Shown: piece by piece, positions 47,134 to 57,267 of the stretch
Numbering within the stretch: position 1 is the first letter of the stretch
Layout: every line of letters starts with the position of its first letter
Assembly (NCBI RefSeq): GCF_000006565.2
Contig: NC_031476.1
Location: forward strand, 317,458-381,457
Direction of reading: 5' to 3'
Source: Toxoplasma gondii ME49
Lineage: Eukaryota > Apicomplexa > Conoidasida > Eucoccidiorida > Sarcocystidae
DNA length: 64,000 nt
Notes under the pieces: model-generated
Seen by the model: only the letters and a program-made list of their open reading frames with translations
Database searches by the model: none
Told to the model about the DNA's origin: nothing
Translations under genes and position numbers: made by a program

Positions 47134-49932
47134 GATCCACGAGGTGAATATGTGTCTGGCTGCGTCTGCGTGAGCTGTGCAAGAGCAGACGACGAATGAG
47201 AGCCGATATGGTTTTTTTTTCCTGTCGCTGAGCATGTCGGTCTTACTAGCCTCCATCTGAGGGCCATGAGTGTTCCTCTCGCCTTCCTCGCGGCGCCCAG
47301 GCGAGGAAGGATTTCTTGGAGTCCCCCTGCGGAAAGAAGAAGCGGAAGAAGATTCGCGGTTCGTTTCCAACAGATGCACAGACGAAGAAAAGCGAGGCCG
47401 TAAAACGCCAGCAGCCCCAGGGAATTTCACTGCCTCTAACGAGAAAGAAGAACGAAGGTGACGCGGAAGAAGCGCGCTTGCATGCAGCGTGGACCCGATC
47501 TGCGGCGATCCACGGCCTCGCCGATACGGCGGCACACGAAGAAGTGGAATAGAAACGAAAAGAGAGAAAAGTCCGTTTTCTTGCCGCAAACAGCGGCGAC
47601 TCAGTGCAGAAACGCCACAAACGCCATCGCGAGGAAACACCGGGAGGGGAAGGAAGTACACAAAATAGAAAAGAGAGTGTAGGACTTGAAGCACGAGAAC
47701 GAGGTGTGGTAAAGGAGACAGGTGAGAGAGACGGTACGTGGAATCTGACATCCCGGTACATACAGTGCAGCAGGAAGTCGCGGAAGAAAGGATACAAACA
47801 GTCGGACAACAAAAAAAAGAAGCCTGAACCTCGAAAGAAAAGTGGAAGAACCTACGTCGTCTCCGTAGGCTGATGCTGCCTTTGCATCCTGTGCTTCTTT
47901 CTCTTTCGCCTGACGCTGCAACTCTGAGACGAACCGCGCAAAAACAGACATGCGGAAGAAGAAAAACGAGGGTGAAAAAACAAGAAGGAAAGACGCAGAG
48001 GTCGAAGTCCCCAACAGTCAAACACACAAGGACATTCCGTAACTTCCACGTCAGTGCCCCACGGAAAACGCGACCTCAAACGGTTGCTCTTCCAAGGATA
48101 CGAACCTCCCGCCACCAGACACCCTCATTCAGGCAAAAACAATATCCGTCATACAGACATACGCATATTTACACTCTGGCATGAAATCGAAAAATCCATT
48201 CTAAACCTTTACATATATATATACAAAGATAGATATAGATATAGATATGTATATATGTATGTATGTATGTATGTATACGTATGAGCGTGTATGTGTCTGC
48301 GCAGACGCACATGAGGCAGAGGCGCAGGTACTTTCTCCACATGAACATTTCTGTGTGATTTGATTCCAAAAAAACGAAATTCTTAGCCAGCGGCACAGAA
48401 ATAAACACCTATGAACAGATGTGTGCAGAGAGTTGTTCATATGTATCTATTTTAAATTTGCGCGTTTCCTTGCTTCCATCTGTGGGGGAATTGTGTCTCC
48501 GAAATGCGGTGTGCCAGCACCTGCCACCCCCGAGTCGACAAGAGATCCGTCTGCATGCAGATCCCTTGTGCGCATGCAGTTTGTTCCATCGATAGACGCA
48601 GAGACATGTTTGAATTGCTTCTTGGAGATGGAGAGAGAGGTAGGGGACGGAGGTCTGCATGCAAGACGCGACATGGATCTGTAGTGTTTACCTTCCATCT
48701 CGCGTTTTGTGAGGTAAAATTGATTCATGCGAACTTGCTGCGGCTCGGGAGCAGGCAGGGAGCCGACATCTCTCCTGGCGACGAAGGCGACGTAGCCTTG
48801 AAGAGTGAGGGACGTTAAAAGACTCTTCAACTGCTCCGCCGTCATGGCCACCGGGCTGGGTTTCAGACTGTCCAAGTTGTACCTGCAACGGCCCCAAACG
48901 CTTCAAAAAATCGACACTCAACTTCCTCGGCAACTCTCCTGACACTCCCATACAGAACCACACACCCTCATATAGACACACAGACATATACAGAGAAGCA
49001 TATATATATATATATATATACATACATACATATATACATAAATACATATATATATATATATATTATGTGTGTGTGTGAGAGTCTATGTTTGTGTTGGCAT
49101 AGGTGTATATCGAGTGAGAGAGGAGCTGGGTGGACCGGTGGCTGCTGCGGGGAGGGAGACACGGTGTGAGAGGCAGTGGAGAGTCGCGGTGAGCACTTGA
49201 GTGAAGGAAGGCGAGGCAACCAAAGTGGATCTGGGGAATGAACGAGTACGACGCCGGTGTATCAAAACGGAAGCAAAGAAAAACGCTCGTATTTTGAACA
49301 CCAAGGGGACCGCGGGGACGCGAGCGACTCTGCGCAGAACCTATGTCTTGTCTTCTTCTCTCGGTTGTTCTCTCTGCTTTTTTCGAGCGTCCTTTTTCTC
49401 TCGCAGTAGTTCAGCCTTTGTGCCTTCTCTGCGGTGTTCTGTGTCGTTCGTCGCTCTCCCCAGCGTCCTCATTTCTCGCGACTCTTTCTCTCAGTGCGCA
49501 TGCATGTTTGGCCCACCAGGTGCCGTCGACCTTCCGGATGGCGAACCAGTGTTCGTTCAAGTTTAAGATGAATCCCTCCTCTCGGCTTGGGTCGGCGAGG
49601 ACGGCTCGGACCTCTGGCTTGGAGGTGGACAGACACTGGACATGCTGCTTGCGGAGGCACTCCATGAGGACGGAGACATTGAAGAAGCCGTCGTGGGCGA
49701 CATTTCCAGACTCTTCGTCGAAGAATTCTTTGTATGCCGCAGGGTCCATGCCCTCAGCCATCAACTGGCGCTCTCTGCGGTCAAAGTCGTAGCCGATCTT
49801 TGACATTTCCGTCTCGTCGTACACAGGACCCTGCAGCAGCGAGTTGATGCAGTGCAAGGCGCACATGCGGTTCGCGCCCTGCTTCTCCCAGTACACCACG
49901 CCGGACGACGGCCGCGCAGCTCGGATAGCCAT
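44356..49932 (-). CDS. ATXN3: Ataxin-3-like deubiquitinase: Josephin + UIM + UBX (nine exons)
   Basis: Exons on the minus strand: 49932-49517, 48882-48692, 47923-47856, 47326-47247, 46516-46375, 46004-45885, 45701-45625, 45078-45024, 44433-44356. Phases agree at all eight junctions; product 408 residues. The Josephin cysteine-protease domain is about residues 10-200, with the catalytic triad Cys24 (MCALHC), His128 (EHWF) and Asn141 (WYNLDS). A short Lys/Glu/Ala helix follows, then a ubiquitin-interacting motif at about 281-296 (DPELREALRLSLE, with the expected Ala289 and Ser293). The C-terminal ~95 residues fold like a UBX domain (CTIVVRLKNGEKVTRRF ... GIPIKDRELEELGF). Known for the family: ataxin-3 trims ubiquitin chains and works with the segregase p97; UBX-bearing forms are described in apicomplexans. 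ATG 49932 lies in a CGCCATGG context right before the Josephin domain; an in-frame ATG at 50145 would only add Phe/Leu/Ser repeats. Confidence 0.92.
44580..44620. repeat. (TA)n microsatellite in ataxin-3-like intron 8
   Basis: An uninterrupted TA run of about 40 bases. Shorter TA runs lie nearby at about 44491-44515 and 44751-44800. All are in the intron between the last two coding exons. Confidence 0.9.
45283..45320. repeat. TA-rich microsatellite in ataxin-3-like intron 7
   Basis: Alternating TA with a CATATA interruption, between the UBX exons at 45625 and 45078. Confidence 0.85.
47092..47132. repeat. (TA)n microsatellite in ataxin-3-like intron 4
   Basis: A perfect TA run of about 40 bases in the intron between exons 4 and 5. 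Confidence 0.9.
48211..48282. repeat. Compound TA / GATA / GTAT repeat in ataxin-3-like intron 2
   Basis: A short TA run, then AGATAT units, then five GTAT units, in the intron between exons 2 and 3. Confidence 0.85.
49000..49064. repeat. TA/CATA repeat in ataxin-3-like intron 1
   Basis: TA runs flank ACATACATACATA units, followed by GTGTGTGTG; it lies between exons 1 and 2. Confidence 0.85.
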
Positions 49933-49988
49933 GGCGCCGCCGCGAGAAAGAAGCGAGATGCGAAAAAGGAGAGAAAAGAAAGAAATGA

Positions 49989-50057
49989 GAGAGAAAGAAA
50001 GGAGAAAGAAAGGAGAGAGAAAGAAAGGAGAGAGAAAGAAAGGAGAGAGAAAGGCAG
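49989..50057. repeat. 15-bp purine tandem repeat upstream of the ataxin-3-like start
   Basis: The unit GAAAGAAAGGAGAGA is repeated about four times with one shortened copy, ending some 60 bases from the ATG of the minus-strand gene. Read in the gene's sense it is a polypyrimidine tract in the presumed 5' leader. Confidence 0.85.
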
Positions 50058-52310
50058 GCAGACAGGCTGGCAAAAACGGAGAGGAAGCCGAAAGAAAGCC
50101 TTTTGGTGTGGATGGGAGGGGAGAAGACACGCAGACGTGGAGCACGACAGCGAGAAGGAAAGCAAAGGAAAAACGAGAGACACACAGGAGAAGACCTGCG
50201 CCGTCGAGGAGGGACAGCGAGAGAGAAGAATCTCGCGAAAGAGTGGAGACAGAGAAGAGACGAAGCGAGAAGGGATCCTACGGAAAAGCTGCAACAGTCA
50301 CCCAAAGCCTGTGAGAAGCGAACCAACCGGGTCTCCTCTGAGACGCCAGGGACGAGAGGAAAGACACAAAAGGTGGAGGCAAAAAACTCGCAACGCGGTC
50401 TCGAAAAACCGCGATTTGCCAACCACGAAGGATGGCTTCCGGCAGAAGAAGAGAGGCGTTTTTCGAGGCTCAGAAGAAAAAGAGAAACGACGAGAGACAG
50501 CGAAAAACGTGCAATCTCGCCTCAACAGATGGCTGGTGTCACGCACACGGGCGTCAACGCCGAAATTCGACGAGAAGATGCCCAGCAAAAAGGCGGAGAG
50601 GAAGTGGAACCGTGGAATTTAAAAACTCAAGAGGAGAAAGATGAGCATGATTTTCAGAAACGTATACCGAGAAAGTAGACGGCCATGTCGCACGACACTC
50701 GAGCGCGAGCGAAGCTGCAGGGCCTTCCACGGTCATGCGCGCGGAGTTCCTTTTTAAAAACAGCGGCGACACTCGGCTGACAAAAGGAGAAAAAAGAGAA
50801 AAAAAGGGGGAAAAGAAAAGAAAACACAAGCCGTGGACGCAGACTGCGAGGCGCGTGACGTCTCTCAAATTCTGCAAAGAACGGCCGCTCAAGCTAGTCG
50901 ACACGGAAGGACTGGGCAGAGTGTCTTCTCTTTCTCTCGTTGCGGGAGAAGCTTTAAGTCGTCTTTGGCCGGCGCCGAGCGAGGAAAGAAGGCCTTTCAA
51001 CGACAAGGTGTGACCTCAGAAAGAGTTGGTCAGATTTCGGCAAAACAGAAAACCCAGTCGATCTGTGCTGTCGGACATAGAAAGCTGTGCAAAGTCGCCA
51101 CACACGAGGTCGAAAAAATCGCCTCAACGGAGAGAGAAGAGAGAGGCACCGGGGAGAAGAAGACCCTGTGAGGAGGACGGGGCAGGGGGACTCGAAGACA
51201 AAGTCCAAAAGGAACTCGCGGAAGAAGTACGCGAGGAACTGGCTTCCGCTTCCGGGCGGTTTACTTGCCGCAGCGAGGAGACCGATGCAACGCTTGTTAT
51301 TCGGATTCACTCCCGAGAACGCAGGGATCAAGCGAACGAAGGAAAGAGCGAAAACGAGAGAAAGGAGAAGAACAAGAGAGAGGTTCGACGAAGCTCGAGA
51401 GAGAGAAGAAAAGGAGAAAGAACAACAGAGAGAGAAGCAAAGAGGTGTTATCAGAATGAGAGAGGGAGTCTGGCAGAGAAGATGTTGCAAGACACAACGA
51501 AAAGGAGTCTAACAGACACGCAGAACGAGAAGCGATCATGCATGTGAGATGGAGAGACTAGTCGGTACGCAGAAGAAGGCAAAGCAGAATGTTCTTTACT
51601 TGCAGTTATCACGTATTTTCTCAAATGGGCGAGAGGTTCAACAGGGGGGGGCACACAATCCGAGGTACAGACTTTACATCCACCTCGAAGAATCGCTTTA
51701 GAAACAGAACAGATGACCTTCCCGACTCTAGGCACCGTCTTTCGGAGGCCTGTCGGCACCCGAAGACTTGTGTTTATTTGTGTATACGCAAGCATATCTA
51801 TCCGTATCTCATGCACATGTATATTATGTACATCAATGTACGTGTGTATATATGCATGGGCCTTATCATATGTTTCATTTTGTGCATTGTGATCTGCAGG
51901 AAGTTCACGAAGTCTCGTGCTTCAGCCAAAGCCAGCATGAGCTCAACTGAGATAAACCGAGCTGAACAGAAGAAGGTGAAACCGGGTCGCTCGGCAACAC
52001 TTACGTCTTTGGTCGTCCAGAACGGAACAGGAAAAATCCGCCACTGTTAGTTCCTACCGACGGCGAGGAGTCGCGTGTGATTCAGAAAAGAGCGATATCT
52101 AACCAGAACGCTAGCGGGGAAGAGATCTATGTGGTGTGAATGAGGCTCTAGAATGAGTCTGGGAGAGATACACTTCTCTCAGGAACTCTCATGGATTGAA
52201 TGGTCCGTATGCAGCCGGGCTTGTTCGCTGAAGAGGTGATTCAAACCGCATTCATGCATGCCCCCATCTCGAACTTCTTAAGTTCAATGGTTTGCACGAG
52301 AAACTTAACG

Positions 52311-52640
52311 CACTATCTATCCACATATCTCTCTAGATAAATACGTGTCTGCCTGTCTATCTTCCTACTTATCTATCTCTCTATCCATCTGAATAACTAT
52401 GTATTCATCTGTGTACATGCCGATCTACTTAAATATCAGTGCATCTATCTGCCTAAATATCTATTTTCTTCCTTGCTCTCGATCTATCTATACCTGTCTT
52501 TCTACCTCTTCATGTGCATATCAATATATCTATTTCCCCCTTTCTATCTATCCCTACAGGTCTATATACATCTATACAAACATATATATATATATATATA
52601 TGATATACATGTATATATATATATATATATGTATATTCAC
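52311..52640. repeat. Degenerate TCTA satellite followed by TA microsatellite
   Basis: About 260 bases of imperfect TCTATC/TATCTA units run into a TA/TG repeat at about 52582-52636. No coding potential. Confidence 0.8.
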
Positions 52641-54180
52641 GTATGTAGGAATGTATTGGGATGGCGTAGGGCACTGGAAACTACTAGAGGGAACAAATAT
52701 AGGAGATATCCAGATCATTCGGTCACGGCGGCATGGCATTTTCGTAGGTCTGTTCCGGAGTCTCTGATTCAAGAGATGATCTCCTTGATGCCATGAACCC
52801 TTTAAAATCGTGAATGGCTTGAACGCCACGGCTTCGCACCAGCGTGGAGCGCTGAAGATCACTGTGCTTCACACAACTGACTCGTCCTTTTTTCTCATTG
52901 ACAGAGATCCAGCTTCTCTTCTTCAGAGCTGTCGCCCTCTGAAAACGTGGAGAAGAAAACGCGCCGAAACAAGGGGGGGACATCTTCCATCTTTTTGTCT
53001 GCCGTAATTCCTAACGTAACAAAACCGCAGTCTCAAAGAACAGAACCTCAGGCGGCGTACATCCACTCTATCCGAGCCACACACACATATATATCTATAG
53101 CTATTTACAATTGTATTTATCCCTATGTGCGTATCTGTGACCATACAGCACAGAGGTTGACATATAAATACATCTGTTACATGTATCTGAGTAGAGAGAG
53201 AGAGGATCGGAAAACGTCTAGGAGTTTCCAGACAGAGCTGAGATATTTGGGTCGTGTGAGGCATCGGAGAAGTCTCTTCCGTCGAGGGTCTCTGTGATTC
53301 AGTCCTGACTGAGTGGTGTCGAGCTGCTAGCCTGTCGCTTCGGCAAGAACTGACGAGATCTCGTTTCGACGCTAGTGTGGCATCTGCCATTACTTGGCAT
53401 GCATGCGTCAGTGCAACTAAAAAGAGCAGAATTCTAGGATTGATTCGCCTATCAAGCTTCCCGATAAAAGACAACGAGTGCCTACAGTAGCTCAGCTGCG
53501 AGGGTATTGCGCTGCATGTTGTGTTGTGATCAGTGTCGTTTCAAAGAAGAACTCGACTCTTCAGATGCTTTCCGAGCGACGGGGAAGGGCACGAAAAGGC
53601 GACAAAGACACCCGGGGGTGTCTCTCCGGAGAAACGAAATTCCGTAACCATTCAGGTGAAACAGGCATCACAGGAATTCACTTTCTGTCTCTCTCTCTGC
53701 CGTTCGATTTCCCTCTTGTCCATTGGCTCTTTCTCTTCGACGCTTCCAAAGGCCTGATCGACGTTCCCTCAGAAACTCAGGTGCTGTGGTCGGCCACCAC
53801 GAGCCTTTTCTATTTCCTCTGTGCAGAGATATACCTGCAGAAAAGGAGAATGAGGACTCAAACAGAAAGACAGAGACGAGAGAAAGGGGAAGTCCGACAA
53901 CAAACGCCTGCAGGGAAGAGAGATAGGTGCCAATGAGGAAGAGAGAGAATGAGGAGAGAAAGTGAGAAGAGAGATTGAGGCGGATAGACATCGGGGAGGA
54001 AAGAGATTCGGGAGGAGAAAGAGTGAGGAGAGATGAGAGCGATAGTGGAAAAGGTCGCGACAAAAAAGGAGGGAAAAAGCAAGACACGGGGAAATCCCGG
54101 CTGGATGCGTGCATCGACTCGAAACTCGAAAAAGACTCACACAAGCGCAAACGGGGACCCGAGAGAGCCGCGGGCAATGG

Positions 54181-54276
54181 AGAGACGAGTCGGCTTATAG
54201 TCGGAGAACCCATGCAACGCCGGCAAAAAAAATTCGCTGTGCGTGGCGTGGCGACCGCGCACTGCCGCAAGCATGC
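54181..54276 (+). promoter_or_regulatory. Ribosomal-protein promoter elements upstream of RPS23
   Basis: TCGGCTTATAGTCGG at 54190-54204 closely matches the element reported upstream of T. gondii ribosomal protein genes (TCGGCTTATATTCGG, TRP-1), with one base different. AGAGACG at 54181-54187 fits the WGAGACG upstream element known from T. gondii promoters. GCATGC at 54271-54276 is the core of the second reported ribosomal motif (TRP-2). All lie 140-240 bases upstream of the RPS23 ATG, the right place and order for a promoter. The match to the published motifs is from memory. Confidence 0.75.
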
Positions 54277-54418
54277 GCAGGAGCAAGTTCACAGAGGAGG
54301 AACTGGGGAACTGGTTCGTGGATGGTAGGGACCCTCGAGAAAGGTGAAGCTGTTTACTTGTTTTCCATGATGCGCCGAGTCGCCCGTCCGTAGTTGTCGT
54401 CAAGGAGCTTCTGCAAAA

Positions 54419-57267
54419 ATGGGTGAGTTCTGAAGCGTTTCTTCTTCGCCTCTCGCCTTTTCCCCGTTCCTGCTCGGTGGCTTCCCCTCTCCCACACAAC
54501 GCACAAAGTCTCGCGGAAGGGGGGGGCGCGCGTGGGGCTCTTCAGGGGAAGTTCTGGGCGGGGTTTCCTCCCGCTTTTTTTCTGGATCCTGTGTCTCTGG
54601 TAACTTCCTCTCGCACGTTTGTCGTCTCCCGTCTCTGCGAGTGCATTCAAAGCGTCCTTCGCGGGTGGAAAACTGCTCCTGGCGATGCACAGCAGCAAAC
54701 GCGCGCGCGGGGGAGAGCTGCGCGCCGCCTCTCTCGGGTCTATTGACGCGAGACGTTGCCTCCTTCCTCGCAAAAAAACACAGTTTTCTCAGTTTCGGTC
54801 GAGCGAAAGTTTGCGCACCTGCGGATTTGCCGTTTCGTACACGTGCTGACTCTCCAGTGGGGCAGAAGCGAGTGCGAAGGGCGCATGCAGTGGCGCATCT
54901 CTTCCCGGTTTTCTGCGTTCACAGTTTCCGTTGCTTCTCCTCAAATGTCGCGAACAACGCCCACGCGCTCCTGCCTCCTCATGCACGCGCGAGAGGGCTC
55001 TCAGGTTCCTCTAGTCGCATGTCCAGTATTGCCGACAGCAGCCGAATCGCTTTCTTTCCACCTTTCCATTCATGTGAATGTCTGCTGTGCCAGAGCCTCA
55101 GCGAGAGCGCGGAGAGGCCGCGGGAACTCCAGATGCGTGGCCAACTTGCGTACTTTTTTTCGAGAGCTGGAGTGTTCGCACAGCGCGAAGTTTTGTTGTG
55201 TGCTCCCGTGTTTTCTACGTTGGCGGGTGTCATCTCTCGAGATTCCAGCCGTCGTGGCTTCTTCAGTGTGCGAATGTGAACTGTGGACGTCGTGCGTCGT
55301 CTTTTGCTCCTTCAGGAAAGCCCAACGGTATCCGTACTGCTCGCAAGCTGCGCTCTCGCCGCAGAGTGCAGAAGTGGGCGGACAAGACCTACAAAAAGGC
55401 GCATCTTGGCACCAGGTGAGTGTTGTTGTCTCTCTCGTCCCTAGAGACATAGTGGTGGTTTCGTGATAAATATACATATATTCATGTATGATTGTATCAC
55501 GCGCTAGTCACATGCTCCTTTTACATATATCCAATGATAGTCATATATAAGTACATCCTTTTGCCTTTTTCGTCGTTTTCGGCGTTCTGTCTTCACCGGA
55601 CATAGGATCACTAGTTCGCCATTGAGTTTTCTTGCCGTTGCTTTAGTGACTCAATCCGGAGCATGCAAGGCTTGCAGTGGTGCAGACGCGTCACTATTCC
55701 CTGTGCTCTTCGCACTTTCTCTTCCCGGCGCGTTTCCTGCCCTTTCCTGTGAAGCAGTTCCGCAGCGGGTCAGGTTTGCTGGAATGCGTTTGTCGGATTC
55801 GCCTTCGGCTCAAGAGGCGCATGCGTGCGTGAACTCTGTGAGCAGAGAGTCAGCGTTGCTACGTCGTCTTTCCTTCTTTTCGTTCTGGACAGGCTGTCTG
55901 TGGTTCCCTTGCATCGCGCCACTCGCGAAAACAAGTCATTTGTGTCTCTCGTTTCTCTTCAGATGGAAGGCGAACCCGTTCGGAGGCAGCTCCCACGCCA
56001 AGGGCATCGTCGTCGAGAAGCTGGGTATTGAAGCTAAGCAGGTGCGGAGACACTTGAGTCGCAGTGCTCTCCACTTAACAGATTGCTTCTAAACTGTGTT
56101 TCCTTCCTTCACAAGACGGCGAGTCTTGTTCTCCCCTCTGTGCTGTCTCGTTCCGTCCTCCTGACTCTTGTGCTGTAGCCTCTCTGCTGCCCACGAGGTC
56201 CGCAGCTGTATGTACACCCCATGCATGGCATACATATATGTATATATATATATGTATATATATACATCTGTATATGCATGTGTGTATATTTGTAATGGTT
56301 GAGTTCCCCTTCATAGGCGTTGCTCTCGCGCGGTGTTTTGGAGCGCGTGGAGTGTCACGGGAGGGGGAAACTAGGGGCTTTCTACGTCGAGACGCCTTCC
56401 CTGCTTTCGCCTCTGTTTCCTCTTCACCGCTTCCGGTGTGGTGTGTGGCAGCCCTCTGTCGCCCGCACTGTGGGGTGCCTGGGGAGGAGAGAGAGAACGA
56501 AGGGGGGCGGGATGCAGAGACACCTCAGAGGAACGAATGGTCTCCGTTCTGAGCCTCCATTTGAGGTTTCTTTGAGCTTCTCCACGTGCATCCAGGAAAT
56601 TCACTTTTCTAGCGGCCGCGTGTATGTCGATTTGGGAATCGGACGTATATGACGTACGACAGTTGGCGAAGAGCAGAGAGTGGAAGGGGAGGCCTGTCGC
56701 GTTTCTGCCCTCGACATCCGACGCCTGATGCATGCGCTGCCAAAGTAGTTCGCTTCCTTTCTGGTGCCCACGTGGTGGCTATGCGCGTCTGTCACGTCTC
56801 TTTTGGACGCGCGACATTCTTTCGGTTTCCACTCTGCGCGATCTGAGGCTTAGGCCGGGTGCACGAATGCTCCTGAACCTATCTATTTATACATATATAA
56901 ATTTATATAGATTTATGTTTATATTTATGTATATATATTTGCGTAAGGATGCTTACCGTGTGCATGCGTACAGCTCTTTTGAGGTGGTTTGCGCAGGGCG
57001 TTTGTCTGTTGTTTTCAGCCCAACTCTGCTATTCGTAAGTGCGTTCGTGTGCAACTGATTAAGAACGGCAAGAAGATCACTGCCTTTGTTCCTCGTGACG
57101 GTTCGTTGAACTACATCGACGAGAACGACGAAGTCTTGGTCGCCGGTTTCGGTCGGAGTGGTCACGCCGTCGGTGATATTCCCGGCGTTAGATTCAAGGT
57201 CGTGAAGGTTGCGGGTGCCTCTCTGTTGGCGCTCTTCAAGGAGAAGAAGGAGAAGCCTCGCACGTAA
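54419..57267 (+). CDS. RPS23: 40S ribosomal protein S23 (uS12)
   Basis: Exons: 54419-54422, 55316-55415, 55963-56041, 57019-57267. The product has 143 residues, exactly the usual eukaryotic length. The first exon contributes only ATGG; joining G + GA gives Met-Gly-Lys-Pro, as expected for the family. Near-invariant passages are present: [62 protein letters not shown] and [14 protein letters not shown]. uS12 sits at the decoding centre of the small subunit and helps control accuracy; the Pro in KQPNS falls at residue 62, the position hydroxylated in other eukaryotes. Nothing is missing or truncated. The promoter carries a ribosomal-protein motif, which agrees with coordinated expression with other ribosomal genes. 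The downstream membrane-protein gene is convergent. Confidence 0.97.
56225..56290. repeat. TA/TG simple sequence in RPS23 intron 3
   Basis: TATATG/TATATA units in the 977-base intron before the last exon; a second TA/TTTA-rich patch is at about 56879-56941 in the same intron. Confidence 0.8.

Larger units (their letters stand above)
49933..54189. other. Divergent region upstream of the ataxin-3-like gene and RPS23
   Basis: Two genes start at either end and run outward. The part next to the ataxin-3-like gene (49940-51550) is strongly purine-rich on the plus strand (pyrimidine-rich in the sense of that gene), typical of a leader region. From 52300 to 52640 there is TCTA- and TA-rich simple sequence. 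Several ORFs here, such as the minus-strand one at 53668-54270, are low-complexity and not credible genes. Confidence 0.6.

Noticed and set aside
53668..54270. Minus-strand ORF of 200 codons overlapping the RPS23 promoter
   Set aside because: Mostly Ser/Leu/Phe/Pro runs coded by the complement of purine-rich repeats, and it overlaps the ribosomal promoter motif.
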